From: Pseudocercospora fijiensis CIRAD86
Taxonomy: Eukaryota; Ascomycota; Dothideomycetes; Mycosphaerellales; Mycosphaerellaceae
Assembly (NCBI RefSeq): GCF_000340215.1
Contig: NW_006921537.1
Location: 2,835,685-2,899,684, forward strand
Direction: 5' to 3'
Length of the DNA stretch: 64,000 nt
This document shows, piece by piece, positions 23,209 through 35,298 of this stretch. Made by a program: the position numbers and the translations under genes. The notes below the pieces were generated by a model, which saw only the letters and a program-made list of their open reading frames with translations, made no database searches and was not told the DNA's origin. Every line of letters begins with the position of its first letter. The first letter of the stretch is position 1.

Positions 23209-23226
23209 CCTAACCCTAACCCTAAA
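23209..23226. repeat. Interstitial telomere-type tract (copy 2)
   Basis: Reads CCTAACCCTAACCCTAAA, in the same position relative to the repeat end as 4332-4349. Confidence 0.8.
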
Positions 23227-23238
23227 GTGCCTTATAGT

Positions 23239-24300
23239 CTATTTTTTCCGCTAATTCCGAATCTAAACTCGGTTTTACTAAGAGATAACTAGGGGTCGAG
23301 ATATAGCTATTTCGAACGAGATACCTACTATAAACATTTTAACTCTTAACGGAATTAAGAGAAGTAGAATATAAGACTACTATACCCTCGAATAGAGAGG
23401 GATAGAGGTACAAATTAACTTCTAAGAACTAGTATAGATAATAGGGATAGTAAGAGGTTCGCCTCGAAACCCTCTCTATCTAAAATATTCTTAGACGATA
23501 TTAATAGTCGATTCCCTACCCTACTATTAGATTACTATCTATAGAGGAGTAGAATAAAGCCTATAGATTAGGACTTATACTACCTCTAGTAATAGGGAGG
23601 TATACCCTATTTATAGCGAGATAGATAGAACTTAAAACCTCTTATAACCCCTTTCTCCTTCCTTCTAAAAGTAGACCTTAGCTATTTACCTAGGCTCTAG
23701 TTAATCTAGATACTAGGTAGATATATATAAGGGGAATGTACTATATAAGAGGCTTTTAACGATATATATTAACCTATAATCTATAGATACTAGGCTAAAT
23801 TAAAGGGCTAATAGAGGAAAGATCCCTCCGTATAGATCTACTCTACTTACTACGCTATCTTATAAGAATACTAAGGTACCGAGGATCGGAACTAAGCGTT
23901 CCCGAACCCGTACGCTTCCCCGTACGAGTCTAGAACCGGAACTAACCCTTCTCGGAAGGATTTTAAGCTAAAAACAACTACCGAAATTATACCTATCTAA
24001 AGTAGGTAACGGTAGTTTAGCCCTAATCTTACCGGGACGCGGAAAGATCGCTACCCGACGGCTATATATCTATCTAACGGTATTATAGCTATCCGACGGC
24101 CTAATATTACGCCGTTAGGGTAATCTAACTCCGCGCGATAAGTAGATATATAGAGATAAGCCTATATAGTCCCTAAAGAGTATCTAATAGGCGAAACTAC
24201 TTCTTTATTTCTATAAGAGTAGTAGGACTACTTTTATATTTATTTAGGACTCTATAAACTTATTCTTATTCCTATTCTTTTATAACTTTATTTAGAGTAA
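23239..24300. other. TA-rich stretch, no confident gene
   Basis: Short plus-strand coding-like runs occur (for example near 23340-23560), all broken by TAG/TAA. No recognisable motif. It separates copy 2 of the 4.34-kb repeat from the telomere-like tract at 24308. Confidence 0.4.
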
Positions 24301-24307
24301 AGTTGTT

Positions 24308-24520
24308 CCTAACCCTAACCCTAACTCGAATTTGAATTCAAATTTAAACTCAAACCTAAACTTAAACCTAAACTTAAACCTAAACTTAAACTCAAACTCA
24401 AACTTAAACTTAAACCTAAACTTGAACCTAAACGTTGTCTCAAACTTTAATCTAACCCCTAATCTAAACTTAAACTTTATCTCTAATTTCGCTTTAAACT
24501 CGAACTCGAACACAAACCGT
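24308..24520. repeat. Degenerate telomere-type array
   Basis: Begins CCTAACCCTAACCCTAACTC and passes into about 200 bp of six-base periodic CCTAAA, CTTAAA and CTCAAA units. Both strands therefore stay open by accident (Asn-Leu and Lys-Phe repeats). It is best read as a long interstitial telomere tract worn down by point changes. Confidence 0.75.
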
Positions 24521-24689
24521 ATCTCTAACTTAAATCTTATAGTTTACTCTATAATGTCTTACTCCTATATAGTTTACTCTATAATAGTTTGCTATATTTT
24601 ACTCCCTTATTACTCTTGCCCTTATAGTTCTTTCTAATACTTCTCTACTTCCGATAATCCTAACTCGCCTTATAGGTCCCTATTATATA

Positions 24690-25449
24690 TACTTACCTAT
24701 TTACTAGATAGTTAAACCCTTAGGCGACTATCGTATATACTAACCTATTCGCTATATAGCGAAACCTATAGGCTATTATCTTATACGACGACTATTTTGC
24801 TATATAGTAAATCTATAGGTTATTATCTTATATACTAGCCTATCTACTAGACGGCAAAACATCCGAGATAGCGTATCGTATATCGACCTATTTACTAGAT
24901 AGCAAAATCTATACGCTGCTATCTTATATATCGACCTATTTACTAGACGGCGAATTAAAAGTAGTATTATATTATACGCTAACCCGTTTGCTAGACGGCA
25001 AATTAAATATACTACTATTTTATATACCGACCCGTTTACTAGATAGCAAAATCTATACGCTGCTATCTTGTATAATAACCTCTTTATCGGATAGTAAAAC
25101 CTATACGCTGCTATCTTACATACCGACCTCTTTACTAGATAGCAAAACCTATACGCTACTATTTTGTATACCGACCCGTTTACTAGACAGCAAAATCTAT
25201 AGGTAGCTATCTTATATACCGACCCGTTTGCTAGACGGCAAAATCTATAGGCAGCTATCTTATATACCGACCTCTTTACTAGATAGCAAAATCTACGCGC
25301 TACTATCTTATATACCGACCGGTTTGCTAGACAGCAAAATCTATAGGCAGCTATCTTATATACCGACCTCTTTGCTAGATAATAAAATCTATAAGCTATT
25401 ATATCGTATACTAACCTCTTTAACTAATAGCAAAATATCTAGGCTATAA
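24690..25449. repeat. 48-bp satellite built around family-2 palindrome, about 16 units
   Basis: Units are spaced 48 bp (for example at 25035, 25083, 25131, 25179). Each holds TTTRCTAGAYRGCAAAA, a diverged form of the palindrome TTTTGCTAGCCGGCAAAA, then a CTATNCGCTGCTATCTT-like half and TATACCGACC. The open plus-strand frames over it (16-residue words such as YIPTSLLDSKIYTLLS) are a consequence of 48 being a multiple of three; I do not call a gene. Confidence 0.85.
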
Positions 25450-25559
25450 CGGTATATAAATTACTTTATATAGGATTATATAAACATTATTACGTATCTA
25501 TAGTAACTAACCTTTATACGTCCGACTACTAATATATATATATATATACTCTATTATAC

Positions 25560-26700
25560 TATAAGCACCGTAACCTATACTAGGACGCTTCGCTTCGTAT
25601 ATACTAGAATAACGGGTAATATATATACCGAGAGCCGTACTAGCATCTTATCCGCTAGATTATATCTACTAAACTCCGTATCGGAGAGAGTATACGCTTC
25701 TATATCCGCTACTATACTAGCGATTATATTCTAGTCGTAGGAAGGTTCGGTATCGGCGTCTAGTACTATTAGGGTATCGAGTAGCTCCTCGACTATATAT
25801 CGACTCGTATACTAGCTTCTCTAGCGATATATAATAAGGAATACTTGTAATATACCCTTCTACGTCGATGTATCTAACCCTTACTACGGTTGCTAGATAA
25901 CGTCCTTAAATAGTTTAGAGAACTACCGTCTCGTATAATATAGGCAGACCGAAGTACGGTACTTAGCCTGTCTAGTCTAGGCCGTCGGCTAGTAGGTTAC
26001 AGATAGGTAAGGCGGGCGTATTACTAGAGCTATAGCGTTAAATAACGCTATAAACGTAATCTGCCCTTACTATAGTCGGTATTAGTCTACTAGGTTATCT
26101 TTATCCTAGTACTCTAGTAACCTACCGAATACTATAGCGACCTTAGCTAACGCTAAATGCTACCTCGTAGGCTTCTAATCGAAGCCGAACGTCTAGTACG
26201 GCTAGTTACTATCGTCCTAGCTAAGTATATTTAACGCTACTCCGCCGTCCTTTAGCTATAGAGAGTCGATAGTTTTAGCCTAATTACGAAGGAGGGCGAG
26301 GCTTCGTACTAACTACTTAACCGGGTTATCTACTAACGTACTATCTACGCGGATCGGCCTTAGTACTAAATTATCTAAGTCGCGGAGCGCCCCGAATAGG
26401 CGAAAACAGTTAACGTAATAACGTAGTTTATATAATATCTCGTCGATTATCCGTTGCTATTCGGCCTTAACTTTAGTATAGTATCTAACTTGTACGTTAT
26501 ACGTCGGCAATACAACGTAGTCTAGAATATAACCCTATATCGCTAGCTCTTCCTAGCTATTATCGAACGGCCCCTTTACTACCTATAGCGCGGCTAGGCG
26601 CCTTATATATACTATATAGCTAGCTAGCGGTAATAGGACTCGGATAGTATTAGACTCTATATAGTATACGTTACGGCTGCTATTATCTCTTTTATTTTCT
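25560..26700 (-). pseudogene. Unrecognised gene relic
   Basis: A single minus-strand frame is readable from about 26300 to 25560, with stops only at TAG/TAA. Acidic and aromatic residues are common (for example YIVEELLDTLIVLDADTE). No motif recognised; upstream limit is uncertain. 26700-27395 shows nothing I can support. Confidence 0.4.
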
Positions 26701-27395
26701 CTATCTACCCGTATATATATATCCGCTAGGATAGAGTCTAGTCGAGCGAATTGCTATTATTCGATTACGTAGGTATCGTCTATAATTATAGATACGAAGA
26801 CGACCGGTATAAAGATCGGATCTTTATACTATACCGTAAGGACGACAAGATCCCTCGGCTACGCGTATAGAGCAGCGGTATATAACGCCCTATAGACGCC
26901 TAAGTACGATTAGCGCTAGTATCGATACGTAGAAAATAGCGGGCGTCGATTGTAGGAGTCGTTCGCGTCGTAACGTATTACTCGTCGCTTAGATAGTATT
27001 TCGCTTACTACCTACTAAAAAACTATATCGAGGAGCTCCGGTAAGAGTAATAGTAGTATCGTAGTTATAGTAAGTATAAAGAATATCGCTATATAGCTAA
27101 GACATCGAGCGCGACATTAACTCCTTTTGTTTTAATATATATATCTCGAGTAATCGCTCTCGCGCCCGTACGTATTTAGATATAGTACTATTAATTAGTA
27201 ACTATGTTTTTTTCTAGCTTTTATATAAACCGCTATCGCCTACGATATATTACTCGAATCTCGTCGACAACCCTCTAACTTTAATACTATAATCTATTAG
27301 TACTCTATATTAGGACAGCTTTATAGTTTAGTCGGTTAGTATCTACTAAGACGCTATATACTATCTATAATTTCATATTACGATACTCTATATAA

Positions 27396-28567
27396 AGTAA
27401 AATTTATAAATTGTCTATAACCTAGCTAGTCTATATATACGAGACGAGACGTAGCTATTAATCGCGTACAATATAGCGATAGCAAGATATATATAAAAAC
27501 ATAAATCTACGCCGGAGCTTTTAAAGTTAGAGGTAGAGTAAGAGCTATAAAATCAATTACTAGGGCTAGTCTAGCGCAAATAGGGCGCTATTAGGGTTGT
27601 CTAGAAACTATTAAGCTATAAGTAGACTATTTTGCTAGTCGGGAAAATAGTATTTAACGTTATTACGATATATATCGCTAGTAGGGCATCTTTAACGCTA
27701 GTTAAGACAACTATTATTTTATCCCTAAGAACGTACCGACGACTAAGCCCCGGCTAGTATCCTTACGCTACCTATATATTATCGCGCCGACCGGGAAACC
27801 CTAGGGCACTTGTAGTGCTACTTATAGAATCTATTAAGCTACGAGTAGACTATTCTACTAGCCGGGAAGTTAATTGTCGATACTCCTATATCGTAAGTAG
27901 GGCGTTTCGGTACTATTCGTAGAAATTATTAAGCTACGAGCAGACTATTTCGCTAGCTAGGAAGTTAGCTATTAAGGCTCGGATCGGCGGTAGGGCGCAG
28001 TTAGTACTATTTATATAAATTATCTAGCTACGAGTAGACTATCCTACTAGCCGGGAAATCAACTATCGAGGCTTTTATATCGTAAGTAGGGCGCTTTTAG
28101 TGCTATTTATAGAAATTATTAAGCTACGAGTAGACTATTTTGCTAGCCGGGAAAATGGTTATTAACGTCCTACGATATATATCGTTAGCAGTACGTATTT
28201 AATACTACCTACTATACCTAGCGTTTAATTATATAAGGATATATCGACGGCGAAGACCTACTTAACGTTATTATATTACCTATAGACTATTTCGCCGACT
28301 AGGAACCCTAAAGTACTATCTCCTACTAGGCGATTTAATATATAGGATAATAATTAGCACTAGATTAGTTAGTACGCATTTTATATATATCCTTCCGATA
28401 CTCGAAATAGGTATATAGTAGTACGTCTATCCCCTCTATCGACTAACCTCGTTAATCTATATCTATCCTCGATGCCGCTTAAGAGTATCTATACTAATCG
28501 TTAACTATAATACTATTACCTATCGGCCTCGCCTATAGTCGTAGAGACCGTATCTAAGTGCGCCTAG
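27396..28567. repeat. 1.17-kb terminal direct repeat, left copy (LTR-like)
   Basis: Direct copy of 56371-57541; the two differ by scattered C/T and G/A changes. Flanks diverge abruptly at both ends. If the boundary is set at 27398, the repeat begins TA and ends CTA, which would be TG...CA before RIP. Internally it holds about six sub-repeats containing AAGCTACGAGTAGACTATT and a family-2 palindrome (27611, 27834, 27927, 28018, 28108, about 28260), spaced about 90 bp in the middle. Confidence 0.85.
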
Positions 28568-30969
28568 ATTAATACTAATACGACGTCGATCTTGCCCTCT
28601 ATATCCGGTATCTTACGAAGCGGAGCCTATCGATCCTATAGCCTAGTAACTAGACCGCCGAGGAGATAGGTGTTTAGCTATTCGATTTTAGTCGACTTCC
28701 TAGTCTTAGCTTCGAATATAAGACCGATAGCCGTACTAGCGTTACTAAGTTTATATAAGCGGAGTATACCGAGGGCGTCGTTAATCTTTAGGTATAGAGT
28801 AGCGCACTTATCCTCTATTAATAGCCGGCTAGCGGTAGTAAAGGAAGCCGATAGCTAGGCGTACGATTATAGGCGCTTTAGTATATATCGGGTACGCTTC
28901 GCGCTATAACGCTTATCCGATAAATTACGGCTAAGGCTAAGCTTACGCTTACGAGGCCGAGTTAGAGACTAGATGTCCGTCTAAGGGCTAGTAATACCGC
29001 CTAGAGGCAAGTCTAGATCTTATAGATAGTCGGGGGCAGAAGATAGTCTAGAACTCGAGCGCCGGTCTATAGCTAACTCGTCGTTATTATCGACGTCCTC
29101 GGTACTAATAGAAGCGAATAATAGTCGCTTCTATTAAGCTTACTTCTATCGAGCTCTATCGATATAGCGTATAATAGCGTCGTCGTTATTACTATTATCG
29201 TTACTATCGTCGCTATTCTTAGTAACGATAGTAGTAGATAGTAGAAACTTTAGGCCTTTAATATAGAGTCTCCCTTTACCCTTAGATCGAGCCTTAGATA
29301 GGGGCTAAGCGGGCACCTTACCGTCCGATAAATAGGGAGTATTAGCCTTACTATTAGGTCGATTAACATCCGTATTAGCCGGACTAGTCGGGTCGTTAGC
29401 GTAATCGGATTAGCCGTCGTCGAAGCTATAGTTAGATTCGCTATCGTCGATTATCGTTACTAGTTATTAGATTTCTCCGAGTAGGATAGTATTGTCTTAC
29501 TCGGGGTCGTATATAAGGTCGCCGAACTAATTATTAGGGCTAACAACCGGGATAGAATTAGGATCGTTAGAATCGGCTAGCTTAGGCTCGACGAGGGCTA
29601 GGAATATAAGATATTCGAATTTAGTCCGGCCGTTTAATAGGATCTTAAGCTTAGCTACTACCTACCTAAATAGTATAGAGTAGCGCTAGTAGTTTCGCGC
29701 TATAACGTCTTCGAGGTATACTATAAGAGGAATTAGTAATTATATAAACACCGAAACGCTAACTATTTTACTAAATAGTAAAGTAGTCGGCGATACGACG
29801 ACGATACTTACTATACTAATATAGGATAATATCTAGATTATAGTCGCTAGTATCGATAGCCTAGCGAGATATATCGTAAAGATATCGGTATATTATCTCG
29901 AAGGAGATAAACTCGACCTAATCTATATAGTATATATATAACTAGGCGCGAAAGTTAAGAGGCGTAATCTCGGGCTTAGCTTTAATATCGGGGTCGTCGC
30001 GATTATCTAGATCTTACGTAGGATAGTCGGAAGCGGGAGTCGGGACGGCTATTATAGTATCGAGGGCATAAGCTATCTACTTAGCCTTAAGTCTACCGTA
30101 AGATAGGCGCTAGATTACCTCGATAGGGAGGACGTATTTTATTACTAGCGTACGATACTCCTTCTATATAAGGTCGCGGCGACTAGATCGAATACCGTAT
30201 ATAGTTCGTATATAGATATCCGCTATGCCCTACTTTACGCGATAAGCCGCCTCTACGGTAAACGTATCTTCGTCTTACTAGGTAGTAGAGTCGGCTACGA
30301 TTATAGTAGTTAATAGACGATATACTTCCTCTTAAACTACGTCTAGGTCGGGGGTAACAGTTGCTATAAGCTAGTTAAAGAATCGAGTATAGTAATTATA
30401 CTATAGTATATAGTCGATTATATCGTCTAAGCTAAGGTCGTATACGATAACCGGGTAAGTCTACCTAACGCGAGAGGAGCGACCCGTCTACTAAGCCTTC
30501 TAGGTAAAGCCGACGATATCTAAGACGAGTTAGACGTATCCGCTATACTATAGATTAGCCGCCTCGGATCCGGTATAAGACGAGAGGATAATAACCTTAA
30601 CCTTAGGATTATAGTTATAGTTATCCTCGGTAGAGCTACGCTCGGCTTAGGTTATCCCGGCGTAAATAGAGATATAATCGATTATATATAGGTCGAGAAG
30701 GAGCTCGATAGCCTTATAATTTAGCGGCTTATTAACCTAAAAGATTATCTTCTTATCGGCGAGGATAATATATCGGTAGAAGAGCTATAGCGAAGCGTAT
30801 AGCTTAGGTAACTCTTAAATTAGGTACTTAAGGCGATCTAGGCGCGCCCTAATACTAGGGTTATTAACATTTCCCTTAGTATAGGTCTAGAAGAAGTCCT
30901 AGGTAGATATAGAGTTCTAAGACCTAAACGGTAGTTAGTAAGAGCATAGTTAAAGTAGAGTAATCGCCG

Positions 30970-31035
30970 ACTATTTTGCTAGCCGGTAAAACCGTCGACG
31001 TCGTATAATAGTTTTACCGGCTAGCGAAACGGTTA
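30970..31035. repeat. Family-2 palindrome doublet
   Basis: ACTATTTTGCTAGCCGGTAA and TTTTACCGGCTAGCGAAACG about 30 bp apart, inside the SNF2-B relic between its motif III and motif V blocks. Confidence 0.75.
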
Positions 31036-32708
31036 GAGACGGTAGACTTATAGTAAGTTAATATATAGCGTAGAAGAGTCGATATTATACTCGAGGAGCT
31101 AGCTAAATATACCCGAGGAGGCGCTAAGTACTAATAATCGGCGAAATACGGTAGGGTAGGAGCGCTTCTAGCTAGGAGTAGTCGGATTATTATAGACGCG
31201 GTTAAGGCGGTCGTTACCTACGATTATAGCGAATCTAGCGACTACGGCGCGATATATAGCCTCTAACGTTAAAGTAGGCGAGGTCTCTATATAGATAATC
31301 TACTATAGTAGGATTTCGGAGCCGAGTATTACGGTCTCGCCCTAGATAAGTAGTTAGGTACCTTTAATATAGCGAAGTATATAGATACTTATCGGTAGGG
31401 GAACGAGGGCGGAGTAGCGCCTATCTATATCCTCCTTATCGCTCGGGTATAAGAGAGTCCGCTAGGCGATAGGATCGATTACTTAGAGGTAGCGTTTCTA
31501 CTCGCTAATACTATACTACTTCTTACTATTGCTATTCGGGGCAGGTTAAGACACTTAGTTAGTAGGCACGCGAGTCTAGTCTATACCGTACTTCTTACGG
31601 AACTCCTCGTATAGCCGCTCGTAGACGTCCGAGCTACCGAGGCTACTAATAAGTTCTTCGCGACGAGTATCTAGCTACTTCTTACGAATACGCCGAAAGA
31701 GATAGCGTATAAGGCTAGCAAAGTCGGCTATATTATTGCGGAATAGCGTAGCTATCGCGAATACTAAGACCGTATACTCGTTATCGAGTAGTATCTATAC
31801 GGAGTTACTCTATAAAGAAAACTTATTCTTAAAGTAATAGCCTTTATCGCCGATAACGATAGATAGCCGGGCGGCGCGCGTACCCTATAGAAGAGATATA
31901 TTATTAGATATATACTCTAGTAGGAACGCCTCGTCCTTCTCCTATTCCTTAGCGGCGTCGTATATACGCTCGGCGGTATTATCGAGTACGGTAAAGTCGT
32001 CGAGAGACTCTTTAGGTTCCTCGATATTACGGAGTTACTCGAGTTTCTAGCCGTATCGCGTCTTATATATAACGCCTAGTTATATAGTCTTCTAGACTTA
32101 CGAATCCTTAGTAGTAATAAGAATAGTATAAGTAGTCTATAGGCTTTCGACTAGCAACCTATTAACGAAAGTAATAAGACCTTCTAGCTTAGCGGTAGTA
32201 TCTTTAACGTAGTAGGTAGGATTCTTAGGATCGGGCTTAACGTTAATATATATAGCGACGTTAATATAGCGCGCGTAGCCCTCTCTAGGCCTAAAGTATC
32301 GGGCGTAATTATTACGCTAGGCATTAACGGCCGTATTAGGGCTAATCTCGTATATAGGTATATAATCCGGTAGGGCCGGATTGTGCTCGTTAAAGAAGGC
32401 CTAAACTACTAAGAATACGAGGTTATATACGTCGGCGTCGGTATACTTTAGTAGAGTACGCTACTCGCTACCGGCCTTTACTATTTAGATATCGATACCG
32501 ATATACTAGCCCGGCTTAGACTCTATAGGCAATCCTAGATAGGCCTAGACGTAGGCATCGATAAGCTCCTACTTATTCGGCGTAGATAGGCGAGTATCGA
32601 CGTCTATCGAGGCCTAGTCGGTAGCGTTAACTATAGATATAGGAATTTATATATCGGTAATAGGGCGAGGCGCGATATTACTCTCGATATACGCGCGGTA
32701 GAGTGCGG

Positions 32709-32845
32709 CTATAATAAACGTTAGTAAAGGAGAAATAAGTAGTAGGTAGACTATTTTACCGTCCGGATAAAAAGAAAAAGGCATATAAGCGACGACTAGA
32801 TTGCCGGCCGGCAAAACGGTCTATATATAGAAAGAGAAAATGTAC
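32709..32845 (-). other. 137-bp intron with palindrome doublet (SNF2-B)
   Basis: Minus strand: GTACATTTTC at the 5' end, branch site TTTACTAAC, and TTATAG at the 3' end. Two family-2 palindromes sit inside at about 32750 and 32800. It lies just after motif I, at the position of the equivalent intron in SNF2-C. Confidence 0.7.
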
Positions 32846-34249
32846 CTCGGTAGTTGCGACGCTATTCTTCGATATATTCGGACTAATAGACGACGGCGTA
32901 GAGGACCGTAATAGTCTTACTAGTACCTACGTTATCGGCGAGAATAGCGCCTTATATAGGCGACTTCTATATTTAGAGAATCTACGCGATTGCCTAAGGC
33001 TACTATAGCTTTAAGGCGAGATCGCGAAATGTAATACGGAATCTATACTTACTAATAGGGTTAATCTCGCCGTCTAGGAGCGCGGTAACTATAATACCTG
33101 TCGCGGCGTACGCGTCTACAAATATAGGAGGGACGGCTAATACGCTATTTATATAACGTAATATATTACTAAATATAGTATTCGTATCCGTAGGGGACTA
33201 TAGAAGTTCGCGGTAGTCTAGGGAGTCGGCGGTATAGTACTCGGCCTCTCGGTTAATACGGTCCTATATAGCCGATAGTAGATTATTATTTATATCTTAG
33301 GGTAGAGGCATACCTATAGTATAGTAGACCTTCTCTATATATTAGCGGTAACCTTTATAGAGAAATCGCTTATTAGCCGGATCGATAGTAGTATAGTCGT
33401 TAAAGAAGATTAGATTATAGCGCTCGGCGAGGCATTTAATATATTCGTCGCGTATAGTCTAATCCTATATATCTAGATCGCGGGTATTAAGGTTAGTAGT
33501 CTTGCCCGCAAATAGGTTATAGTATATACCCGAGAGGTATTAAATAGTATTATTATACTCTTAGGCCGAACGGAGAATAGTGCGTTTTATATTAGTAAAG
33601 AATTCGGTTTCGACGTAGGCTAGAGCCTAGCGAGCTTCGTTGTCGGCTAGTTTTTAGTCTTAGGCCTACTCTACGGTATTAAATATCGTAGTACCGGGGA
33701 CTCTATATACGATAGGCTCCGCGTTAGCCCTACCGTAGAAATCCTTCTTAAATACGTACGCTATACCCCCTACTTCCTTATTCTTACGAACCTTAGTATA
33801 CTAGTATTAGACTAGTAATATAAGGCGAAAGAGGATATTTCCGTTAACCTCCTAGCCTTAAATACTCTTAGCTACCTTTCGGTATTTAGGGGGAATCTCC
33901 GGAGGCACTTCGAGTACGTACGCGTAGTCTTCGTATATCTCGGCGACTATTCGTACTAGGTAGGCTATACGTAAGAAATAGACGGCGAGGCGTAGTCTCG
34001 GCTTCGAATATAGGAAGCGGATATCGTTAGGTATATCCTCTACTATAAGATCGTCGATAGTAAAAGTATTATCGGGTATAGCGAAGATATACTCGAGAAT
34101 AGTCTTCGTCGGGACTAAATTATTCGAGTTGCCCGGTAGCTAGTCCTCCTTAGGTAGGTCGTCGTTACTATCGCGTAAACTAAATAGGTTCTATATAATA
34201 ATATTAGCGTTAACTAGAAGGGACATATAACTACGAGGACTAAACCGCT

Positions 34250-34330
34250 AACTATTTCGCCGGCCGGCAAAGTCTAACTTCGGTATAGCGGGTTTGCTAG
34301 CCGGCAAAACAGTTAGTATATTAGTCTAGG
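34250..34330. repeat. Family-2 palindrome doublet
   Basis: CTATTTCGCCGGCCGGCAAA and GGTTTGCTAGCCGGCAAAAC, about 50 bp apart, between the first and second exons of SNF2-B. Confidence 0.75.
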
Positions 34331-35194
34331 CATATAGCGTAGGACGGAACTTACCTAATATCTACCGTTATTCTAATACTACCGACCTACCGACTACGAT
34401 ATAGCCTAAAGGAACCCTTTATATAAATCCTAATAAGGGAAGTTTAGGAATAAGAGAATATATCTATTCTTCTCTAGACTAGACCCTAGGAAGCCGAGAA
34501 GGTATATACCGCAATCGGCCTAGACGGGAACTCGCGTACTATTTACTAGGAACATTCTAAGCGCCTCTCTTCTAGCTTTGCATATAGCCTCGTATAGTAC
34601 CTACTTCTTATCCGTAGTTAGGCTAAACTATAGCGGTATAGTTACTACCTTAGGTACCTTAGGAGCCTTAGGCTTAGGCTTAGGCTAGGCGGGTATACCT
34701 AGCGTAGGAGGAGTAGCTAGTACATTCTAGGTAGCCTTAGTGCTCTTACCCTTAGTTCTCGTAGGGAGAGTCGGCGACGACTCGGTAGCGTTCGCGTTAG
34801 TAGTAACTATCTTCTTACGCCTCTTTAGCGTCGCTAGGCTAGTTAGTACGAACTTCTCGTTCGGATTTATAATCGCCGTCGGTATATAGCGTACTAGCCG
34901 TTATTTACCGTTCGGACTAGCTAGAAGAGTAGCTCGTAGGTATAGATCGGTTTGCTAGGCGGAGAAAATAGGAGTATAGACTAGTTTACTAAATAGAGAA
35001 ACGAGATAGAGGCAGGCAGACGGGGAAGGCGGTAGTAGTAGGAGTAGATTATAAAGTAGAAGAAGTTAGGGCAATAGTAGAAAGGTATATACTAGTATTA
35101 GCGCTCGGATCTCTAACCGTTTATACGGCGGGCCGCGTAGATAGCGCAAATATATAGGGCGGTTTACTTTACTAACGCGCGTATAAAAGAGACG

Positions 35195-35298
35195 TCCCGA
35201 GCGATATAGCTAATTTATATAGTAAAGTTAGGACCGCCTTTCGTTCGGTACGTTAGTTAAGGCCGATAGGTAAAGTCCGCTAAAACGCGCTAGTATAG
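35195..35298 (-). promoter_or_regulatory. Promoter-like cassette, copy 1
   Basis: Shares with three other sites the block GCTAATTTATATAGTAAAG ... TTCGTTCG ... TTAGTTAA ... GGTAAAGTCCGC. On the minus strand this gives CTATATAAAT, a TATA-box match, about 270 bp upstream of the first SNF2-B exon. Confidence 0.55.

Larger units (their letters stand above)
18897..23238. repeat. 4.34-kb subtelomeric-type repeat, copy 2
   Basis: Direct copy of 22-4360, same orientation and same internal array unit counts. The left flank here is part of a different sequence, and the right flank after 23238 is TA-rich rather than the CCGATA array seen after copy 1. Stops and missense changes differ between copies, showing that RIP continued or acted after duplication. 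Confidence 0.9.
28650..34930 (-). pseudogene. RIP-decayed SNF2-family helicase gene (B)
   Basis: Long minus-strand track in several blocks. The first exon (34930-34330) is Lys/Pro-rich (PKPKPKAPKVPKV). The next starts near ATG 34226. Motif I reads GAILADNVGTSKT at about 32913-32945; motif II reads GDKGYYFKN at 31825-31851 (from GDEGHxFKN); motif III is ATLFRNN, from SATPTLxRNN; motifs V/VI read TGSEAANLQ and QTGRSSRVRQ (30464-30484). The C-terminal tail (29740-28650) is Ser/Asp-rich with a basic RPRKRK patch that could be a nuclear signal. Introns with family-2 palindromes lie near 34240-34330, at 32709-32845, near 30960-31040 and near 29760. A promoter-like cassette lies at 35195-35298. Related to SNF2-C by the wording around motif I. 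Confidence 0.75.

Noticed and set aside
24332..24637. Open frame of Asn-Leu repeats on the plus strand, with Lys-Phe repeats opposite
   Set aside because: It is the translation of a six-base telomere-like array; no composition or start context of a real gene.
24988..25449. Two open frames encoding 16-residue repeats
   Set aside because: They arise because the satellite period (48 bp) is a multiple of three; no gene-like ends.
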